Below, piece by piece: positions 56,740 through 64,000 of a stretch of DNA of 64,000 nt. The notes under the pieces were generated by a model. The model was given only the letters and a program-made list of their open reading frames with translations. It was not told the DNA's origin and made no database searches. How positions within the stretch are numbered: the stretch's first letter is position 1; each line of letters opens with the position of its first letter. The DNA lies in NCBI GenBank assembly GCA_963763495.1, contig CAVXOY010000013.1:11019-75018 (forward strand), given 5' to 3'. The stretch is from DAOUEO01 sp963763495. Its GTDB lineage: Bacteria > Chloroflexota > Dehalococcoidia > DSTF01 > JALHUB01. Made by a program: the position numbers and the translations under genes.

Positions 56740-58402
56740 ATGGTGACAAGAACAGCTGAACCGCAACGGGTGAATCCTCGGGGAAAAGGCAGCAAGAAGA
56801 GACTATTCCTACTGCCCACTTTGCTTGGATTGTTGGCCTGGGTCGTACTGGCCTGGCCCTTGTCTGCAGCGGGCGAGGGACTGCCGCTCAGCAACGGAAA
56901 GCATGTTTCGGGCGAGATCCTGGTGAAGTTCAAGCAAGGCACCAGCATAGCCGAGATCGGACGGCTGAGTGCGGCCCACCGTGCCACTGTGATCGAGGTC
57001 ATCCCTCAACTCGGCGTTGTCCGGCTTAAGATTCCAAACGGTGTAGATGAAGGACAGGCTGCCGCTGCCTTCAAGAGGAACGCGAGTGTGCAGTACGCGG
57101 AACCGGAGTACATCGCGAGCACCGTGGCCGCGCCAAACGACCCTTACCTCGGCTATCAATGGAACATGGCCAAAGTGCAGGCCTCTGGCGCCTGGGAAAT
57201 CACCATGGGCAGCGCCGGCGTCGCGGTCGCCATTCTGGATACCGGCATCGACCTCTCCCATCCGGACCTGCAGGGCAAGGTCGTCGCCAGCGTGAACTTC
57301 AGTGACAGCAGCACGGCGAGTGACGTCAACGGCCACGGAACGCATGTGGCGGGAATCGTCGGCGCCGCAACCAACAATAGCCAGGGAGTTGCCGGCCTCG
57401 GCTACAGCACCACCCTCATGAACGTCAAGGTCATGGGCGACAACGGGACCGGTGGCGACTCATGGATCGCCCAGGGAATAGTGTGGGCGGCCGACCACGG
57501 GGCCAAAGTGATCAACATGAGTTTGGGAGCCCGTTCTACTCCTCCACCCTGGAGGATGCCGTCAATTACGCCTGGGGCAAAGGCGCCGTTGTGGTGGCGG
57601 CAGCCGGAAACGAGGGCTCGAATACACCCTTCTATCCCGCCGCATACACAAACGTCATCGCCGTTGCGTCCACGGACATGTCCGATAAACTTGCGCCTTT
57701 GTCCGACTACGGCGACTGGGTAGACGTGGCAGCCCCTGGCGGCAACATCTACTCAACGCTGCCGAACAACAACTACGCTAGTCTGTCAGGCACCTCGATG
57801 GCCTCGCCCCACGTGGCCGGCCTGGCCGGCCTGGTCTTCACTCGAGTGACAGACTCGAATGCCAACGGACTGCTCAACGACGAGGTGCGTTCCTGCATTC
57901 AGCAAAACGCGGATGACATCGGGGTTACGGGCATAGGGAGTGGTCGAATCAACGCTCTCAGGAGCGTCCAGTGCTCTTCGGCTGTGCCTTCACCAACTCC
58001 TGTGCCGACGGCAACGGCCACGCCTCCTCCAGCACCAACGCCAACACCGACGGCGACACCGACCCCACTTCCTACAGCTACGCCAACGCCGCCTCCGACG
58101 GCCGACGCCCGCCGTCAGCGGGCGACAAAGTAGCACCGCAGGTAACGCTGCAGAAACCCGGGCAGGGTCAGACAGTCAAGGGCAACGTTCCCATTAGCGC
58201 TGGGGCATCAGATAACGTTCGTGTTGTGAAGGTGTCCTTCTACATTGACGGCGTGCTCTATAAGACCGACACAAGCGCGCCCTACAGCGCGTCGTGGCAG
58301 TCCCGTAAGTGGAGCAACGGTCTACACGCGATAACGGCGAGGGCATTCGACGCTGCTGGGAACGCGTCAGAGGATACGCACACGGTGACGACCCAGAACT
58401 GA
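56740..58402 (+). CDS. secreted subtilisin-like serine protease (S8) with C-terminal Ig-like domain (two frame breaks)
   Basis: About 553 residues joined across breaks near 57535 and 58095. The protein has an N-terminal signal segment (LFLLPTLLGLLAWVVLAWPLSAAG), an I9-like propeptide (residues ~55-125), then the catalytic domain with Asp167 in ILDTGID, His199 in NGHGTHVAG and Ser (~352) in SGTSMASPHVAG. A Pro/Thr-rich linker (near 57990-58090) leads to a C-terminal beta-sandwich (PQVTLQKPGQGQTVKG, VSFYIDG, ARAFDAAGN) of the Ig/FN3-like type that often binds surfaces. GGGAGGAGAAGGGCG precedes ATG at 56740. The gene sits under the c-di-GMP-I riboswitch and converges on a giant repeat surface protein, which is a candidate substrate (inference). 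Confidence 0.9.
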
Positions 58403-58453
58403 TGATGTGATGTACGGGGAATGGGAATCTTCTTGGGACGTCCCTGGAGTGAA

Positions 58454-58478
58454 GGAGGGGGGCCATCGGCCCCCCTCC
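58454..58478 (+). terminator. intrinsic terminator of the protease gene
   Basis: A perfect 11-bp stem (GGAGGGGGGCC / GGCCCCCCTCC) with an ATC loop is followed by TCTTTGTC on the plus strand. It lies 50 bases after the protease stop and between the convergent genes. Confidence 0.85.
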
Positions 58479-58525
58479 TCTTTGTCTCCGTACTCTGTGG
58501 TGTCGGACGTTGCTGAATCCGTGGC

Positions 58526-61500
58526 CTATGGGCACAACGTTCCGTTGTTGTACTGGTCGAGGGTACCGGCCAGCGAGAGCGCCGTGGCCCTGTCGGCCGC
58601 CGCATTCTTGCCGCCCTTCCAGTACTGCCCTGTGCCCGTGAAGCTGGCATTGGCCAGCAACGTCTGGGCCTGGGTAATGGCGGTCGTCGCGGCCGGGCAT
58701 GTTCCGGCGCCCGCCGCCACGTTCAGCTTCGCCCCCAGGAGTTGGGCGGCGAGGGCGTAGGCGGCGTCGCTCGCACGTTTCACTCCCGTAAGCACGTCGG
58801 TCTTGTCCAGGATAGCCACGGCTATCGGGCAGGTGTCGACGTTCAGGATGCCGATGGTGATGGGGAGGAACTCATCCGCCAGATGGTTACCCGTCTTGGC
58901 AGCCCGGTCCACGAAGGCCCCGTCGTGGCTGCAAGTGTTCCAGTTCTTCCAGTAGCCGATGGTCCTCTGGCCACCGCCGGGCCGGCTGTTGTCGATGTTG
59001 AACACCTTGCCCTCACCGGCCGTCAGAGTGAAGTTCAGACAGACGTTACCGGTGATGGGATCCACTGTGGCGCCTAGCTCGTCCTCCAGGGTGGAGTGCG
59101 TCCCGGCCGGAACTGCCAGCTCGCACAGAGTGTAGTTGCCAGCCTTCAGCACGCCGAAGTCGAGGGTGCCGTTGCCCGGCGACGTGCTCAACTCGATGGG
59201 CACGAAGCCCGCGCCGTCCGTCAGCCTGAAGGTGTAGACGGTCTGGATCGGATCAACCGGAGTACCGCCGACGCTCTCGGTCTTGATGACCTTGGCCGTC
59301 GACACAGTGAACGGCTCGCAGGGGCTGTCGGCCTCCGTGTTGTTGACGTCACCGTTGTAGTGGGCCTTGAAGGCGTAGGAACCGGCACTCAACGGACCCC
59401 GGTCCTTCGACGGATGGGCTACGCCGCTCACCAGCGTCACCGTGTCAGCGGGCGCGTCCACGACAGGCGTTCCCGTCGTGCAGTCTCCCCCGGTGTAGAA
59501 CGTGAACGTAACTGTGCCCGTTGGGTTCCAGCCCGTGACCGTAGCCTGGTCGTGGACCGTGCTGGTCTTGGCCTCGCCACCGAGCATAAGGCGTGTGGTC
59601 ACTGTTGTGGAGGTCCGTACCGATGAGGGAGTCCACGCGCCGTATGGTCAGCGGCTCACAAGTCGCCGGACCGACAGGGTTGTAGTTGTCGTCGCCGGCG
59701 AAGCTTGCCGTGTAGGAGTAGGGTCCAGCCGCGAGCTGGGCAGAGTCGACCGACCTCGCCACGTACGTGCCCTCAGGAGTGCCGTTGGCCACGGTGGTGC
59801 TGGCACCTGTGCAGTCGTCGCTAGCACTGTAGAACGTGAACGATATCTTCGTCAGGTCAGGGTTGAACCCGACGACCGCATCGCTCAACGTTGCCGTGTC
59901 GTGGACTACGGTCCCCGCGGTCGCTCCAGTTATGACCGCATGTAGAGAGTCGTGGATGTCTGTCCTTATGCTGCAGATCCGCCTTGTCTACTGTCACCGC
60001 CTCAGCCGCGCAGGCGCTGCTTACCGCGTTGTTGTTGGCATCGCCGGCGTAGTCCGCCGTCCAGTGCCACACTCCGACCGCGTTGCTCGCGAAGCCGGGG
60101 CTGGTGGCGTAGGGCGCCGTCGGGTCGGCATCGGTGTAGGACGCCGTCCCCTCACAGGTCGGGTCACTCGGCGGGAAGAGCTTGAACGTCACCGCTCCCG
60201 TCGGGCTGTAGCCGCCGGAGAGGGTCGCCGTGTCGTTCAAGGTTACGCCGATGACACCGCCCGCTGATGGCGTGGTGCTGATGCCGGGACTGGCCTTGTC
60301 TACTGTCACCGCCTCAGCCGCGCAAGCGCTGCTTACCGCGTTGTTGTTGGCATCGCCGGCGTAGTCCGCCGTCCAGTGCCACACTCCAACCGCGTTGCTC
60401 ACGAAGCCGGGGCTGGTGGCGTAGGGCGCCGTCGGGTCGGCATCGGTGTAGGCCGCCGTCCCCTCACAGGTCGGGTCACTCGGCGGGAAGAGCTTGAAGG
60501 TCACCGCCCCCGTCGGGCTGGAGCCGCCCGACAGGGTCGCCGTGTCGTTCAAGGTCACGCCGATGACACCGCCCGCTGAAGGCGTGGTGCTGATGCCGGG
60601 ACTGGCCTTGTCTACTGTCACCGCCTCAGCCGCACAGGCGCTGCTTACCGGGTTGTTGTTGGCATCGCCGGCGTAGTCCGCCGTCCAGTGCCACACTCCA
60701 ACCGCGTTGCTCACGAAGCCGGGGCTGGTGGCGTAGGGCGCCGTCGGGTCGGCATCGGTGTAGGACGCCGTCCCCTCACAGGTCGGGTCACTCGGCGGGA
60801 AGAGCTTGAACGTCACCGCCCCCGTCGGGCTGTAGCCGCCCGACAGGGTCGCCGTGTCGTTCAAGGTTACGCCGATGACACCGCCCGCTGAAGGCGTGGT
60901 GCTGATGCCGGGACTGGCCTTGTCTACCGTCACCGCCTCAGCCGCACAGGCGCTGCTGACCGCGTTGTTGTTGGCATCGCCGGCGTAGTCCGCCGTCCAG
61001 TGCCACACTCCAACCGCGTTGCTCACGAAGCCGGGGCTGGTGGCGTAGGGCGCCGTCGGGTCGGCATCGGTGTAGGACGCCGTCCCCTCACAGGTCGGGT
61101 CGCTCGGCGGGAAGAGCTTGAACGTCACCGCTCCCGTCGGGCTGTAGCCGCCGGAAAGGGTCGCCGTGTCGTTCAGGGTCACGCCGATGACACCGCCCGC
61201 TGATGGCGTGGTGCTGATGCCGGGACTGGCCTTGTCTACCGTCACCGCCTCAGCCGCACAAGCGCTGCTTACCGCGTTGTTGTTGGCATCGCCGGCGTAG
61301 TCCGCCGTCCAGTGCCACACTCCAACCGCGTTGCTCACAAAGCCGGGGCTGGTGGCGTAGGGCGCCGTCGGGTCGGCATCGGTGTAGGACGCCGTCCCCT
61401 CACAGGTCGGGTCACTGGGCGGGAAGAGCTTGAACGTCACCGCTCCCGTCGGGCTGTAGCCGCCGGAGAGGGTCGCCGTGTCGTTCAAGGTTACGCCGAT

Positions 61501-64000
61501 GACACCGCCCGCTGATGGCGTGGTGCTGATGCCGGGACTGGCCTTGTCTACTGTCACCGCCTCAGCCGCGCAGGCGCTGCTTACCGCGTTGTTGTTGGCA
61601 TCGCCGGCGTAGTCCGCCGTCCAGTGCCACACTCCAACCGCGTTGCTCACAAAGCCGGGGCTGGTGGCGTAGGGCGCCGTCGGGTCGGCATCGGTGTAGG
61701 ACGCCGTCCCCTCACAGGTCGGGTCACTCGGCGGGAAGAGCTTGAACGTCACCGCCCCCGTCGGGCTGTAGCCGCCGGAGAGGGTCGCCGTGTCGTTCAG
61801 AGTCACGCCGATGACACCGCCCGCTGAAGGCGTCGTGCTGATGCCGGGACTGGCCTTGTCTACTGTCACCGCCTCAGCCGCGCAGGCGCTGCTTACCGCG
61901 TTGTTGTTGGCATCGCCGGCGTAGTCCGCCGTCCAGTGCCACACTCCAACCGCGTTGCTCACGAAGCCGGGGCTGGTGGCGTAGGGCGCCGTCGGGTCGG
62001 CATCGGTGTAGGCCGCCGTCCCCTCACAGGTCGGGTCACTCGGCGGGAAGAGCTTGAACGTCACCGCTCCCGTCGGGCTGTAGCCGCCGGACAGGGTCGC
62101 CGTGTCGTTCAAGGTTACGCCGATGACACCGCCCGCTGAAGGCGTGGTGCTGATGCCGGGACTGGCCTTGTCTACCGTCACCGCCTCAGCCGCACAGGCG
62201 CTGCTTACCGCGTTGTTGTTGGCATCGCCGGCGTAGTCCGCCGTCCAGTGCCACACTCCAACCGCGTTGCTCACAAAGCCGGGGCTGGTGGCGTAGGGCG
62301 CCGTCGGGTCGGCATCGGTGTAGGCCGCCGTCCCCTCACAGGTCGGGTCACTCGGCGGGAAGAGCTTGAACGTCACCGCTCCCGTCGGGGCTGTAGCCGC
62401 CCGACAGGGTTGCCGTGTCGTTCAAGGTCACGCCGATGACACCGCCCGCTGAAGGCGTGGTGCTGATGCCGGGACTGGCCTTGTCTACTGTCACCGCCTC
62501 AGCCGCACAGGCGCTGCTGACCGCGTTGTTGTTGGCATCGCCGGCGTAGTCCGCCGTCCAGTGCCACACTCCAACCGCGTTGCTCACAAAGCCGGGGCTG
62601 GTGGCGTAGGGCGCCGTCGGGTCGGCATCGGTGTAGGACGCCGTCCCCTCACAGGTCGGGTCACTCGGCGGGAAGAGCTTGAACGTCACCGCCCCCGTCG
62701 GGCTGTAGCCGCCGCGACAGGGTCGCCGTGTCGTTCAAGGTTACGCCGATAACACCGCCCGCTGAAGGCGTGGTGCTGATGCCGGGACTGGCCTTGTCTA
62801 CTGTCACCGCCTCAGCCGCACAGGCGCTGCTGACCGGGTTGTTGTTGGCATCGCCGGCGTAGTCCGCCGTCCAGTGCCACACTCCAACCGCGTTGCTCAC
62901 GAAGCCGGGGCTGGTGGCGTAGGGCGCCGTCGGGTCGGCATCGGTGTAGGACGCCGTCCCCTCACAGGTCGGGTCACTGGGCGGGAAGAGCTTGAACGTC
63001 ACCGCCCCCGTCGGGCTGTAGCCGCCGGAGAGGGTTGCCGTGTCGTTCAGGTCACGCCGATGACACCGCCCGCTGAAGGCGTCGTGCTGATGCCGGGACT
63101 GGCCTTGCCTACTGTCACCGCCTCAGCCGCACAGGCGCTGCTGACCGGGTTGTTGTTGGCATCGCCGGCGTAGTCCGCCGTCCAGTGCCACACTCCAACC
63201 GCGTTGCTCACAAAGCCGGGGCTGGTGGCGTAGGGCGCCGTCGGGTCGGCATCGGTGTAGGCCGCCGTCCCCTCACAGGTCGGGTCACTCGGCGGGAAGA
63301 GCTTGAACGTCACCGCCCCCGTCGGGCTGTAGCCGCCCGAGAGGGTCGCCGTGTCGTTCAAGGTCACGCCGATGACACCGCCCGCTGAAGGCGTCGTGCT
63401 GATGCCGGGACTGGCCTTGTCTACTGTGAACGGCTCGCAGGGGTGCAGCAGGGTCGGAGTCAGTCCACTTCGAGGGGTACCACTGTCGAAGTGGGCGTTG
63501 AAGGAGTAGCTGCCCGCTGCCAGCGGCCCTTCGCTGCTCGAAGGGTGAGATACCCCACTGACGAGCGACACGTGCCCGCGGATGAACCGGTACCGTCGCA
63601 GGTGTCGTTGCTGTAGAAGGTGAAGGTCACGCTACCAGTCGGCGTCCCGTTCGTCGGTGTGGCGCCGACGGCCGCCAGGTCGTGCATCACCGTCCCAAAG
63701 GGCTCGCTGCTACCGTTGGTCACCGACGCTGTGGTCCGCCATGTACGGCGTCGTCGTCACAACCGGAGTCTCCGGCGGAATGAACACAACGTTATTGGCC
63801 AGCGACCGGTCCTGGTTGCCGCCGTGGGCAGAGGGTCGGCAGTGCTATACTCCCGGAGCACAGGCCCTTCAGACGCATGTGGTAAGGCGACCCGCTGATC
63901 CCGGTAGCGCCTTCGCCGGTGCCCCAGTCAGCCTCCCTGGCGATATGACCGCCCCATGAGAGGAGCGCATCGATCTCCCCAGCGCCGCTGACCGTAAACA
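58526..64000 (-). CDS. giant secreted repeat protein (adhesin-like), partial, many frame breaks
   Basis: The gene runs off the right edge, so its start is not seen; at least 1,820 residues are present here. From the N-terminal side, the visible part shows a beta-rich unit with SWGGHIA, DWG, GSPYHMRL and GGNQDRSLANN motifs, Ig-like domains, eleven near-identical 104-residue repeats (59983-63418), further Ig-like units, and a SpaA-like domain (TESVGGTPVDP...GNYTLCELAVPAG). A C-terminal domain starting GYWKNWNTCS ends NNGTLCP at 58526. Single-base breaks in the repeats (near 62388, 62711, 63051) are absent from the other copies, so they are likely sequence errors. Cys pairs recur in each repeat (PTCEG and SSACAAE). 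It is probably a cell-surface adhesin or stalk protein. Confidence 0.8.
59983..63418 (-). repeat. eleven tandem 312-base (104-residue) Ig-like repeats
   Basis: The landmark GCCGGGGCTGGTGGCGTAG recurs about every 312 bases from ~60095 to ~63206, eleven times. Differences between units are few and scattered, indicating recent amplification or gene conversion. Each unit codes for one beta-sandwich domain beginning KASPGISTTPSAGG and ending SSACAAEAVTVD. Confidence 0.92.

Noticed and set aside
60376..63388. Series of 67-residue plus-strand frames at 312-base intervals, superficially like a regular array
   Set aside because: They are antisense shadows of the Ig-like repeats. Units are 312 bases and translate into one protein domain each on the minus strand, so this is neither a CRISPR array nor a gene family.
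1..64000. tRNA, rRNA, transposase or phage genes
   Set aside because: Looked for TPsiC-like and 16S/23S motifs, transposase DDE/HUH patterns and long terminal inverted repeats; none were convincing.

Overview
The window is GC-rich bacterial DNA, probably from an environmental Chloroflexota (Dehalococcoidia- or SAR202-like) genome recovered by metagenomics. That placement is an inference from gene content: expanded acyl-CoA dehydrogenase, CaiB/BaiF, URO-D-type methyltransferase, enolase-superfamily and SDR families, a DUF35/thiolase pair, Tat-type lipoprotein solute-binding proteins and a dockerin protein. No rRNA, tRNA, CRISPR array, insertion sequence or phage gene was recognised. At least 40 one-base frame breaks fall in otherwise well-conserved genes, so most look like consensus or assembly errors rather than real pseudogenes. 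Where a gene is split this way, one CDS is given with the approximate break points.

Layout. 1-3.6 kb: HlyD/MacB-type ABC exporter (adaptor, ATPase, permease). 3.7-11.5 kb: alpha/beta hydrolase, glycyl radical enzyme, its radical-SAM activase, a flavin-binding PPOX-like protein, then a complete polar amino-acid ABC importer. 11.5-14.9 kb (minus): three tandem lipoprotein genes, two of them DUF3089 hydrolases produced by a tandem duplication and one with an acetoacetate-decarboxylase-like core. 15-19.1 kb: nitronate monooxygenase, a long acyl-CoA dehydrogenase and a ferredoxin-domain protein. 19.2-28.6 kb: a haloalkane dehalogenase (plus), then a minus-strand catabolic block (HpaB/AbfD-fold protein, family-5 solute-binding lipoprotein, GMC oxidoreductase, URO-D-type methyltransferase, mandelate-racemase-like enolase, alpha/beta hydrolase). 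28.9-32.2 kb: a large secreted dockerin protein behind a leader containing an intrinsic terminator.

32.5-49 kb (plus): SDR interrupted by an imperfect duplication, GH1 glycosidase, alkylsulfatase-like metallo-hydrolase, URO-D protein, enoyl-CoA hydratase, two acyl-CoA dehydrogenases, TetR regulator, Dpp-type importer without ATPases, another URO-D protein, DUF35 protein and thiolase. 49-56.3 kb: dienoyl-CoA-reductase-like flavoenzyme, two further acyl-CoA dehydrogenases, CaiB/BaiF CoA transferase and a double-hotdog protein. Together these suggest a heterotroph that degrades diverse acyl-CoA, methylated, halogenated or sulfated organics.

56.3-64 kb is the most striking part. A well-formed class I cyclic-di-GMP riboswitch followed by a terminator-like hairpin precedes a secreted subtilisin-like protease. 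This gene faces, across a strong terminator, a giant surface protein with eleven nearly identical 104-residue Ig-like repeats that runs off the window. The arrangement recalls c-di-GMP-controlled protease/adhesin pairs in other bacteria and is the best candidate for an undescribed system here.
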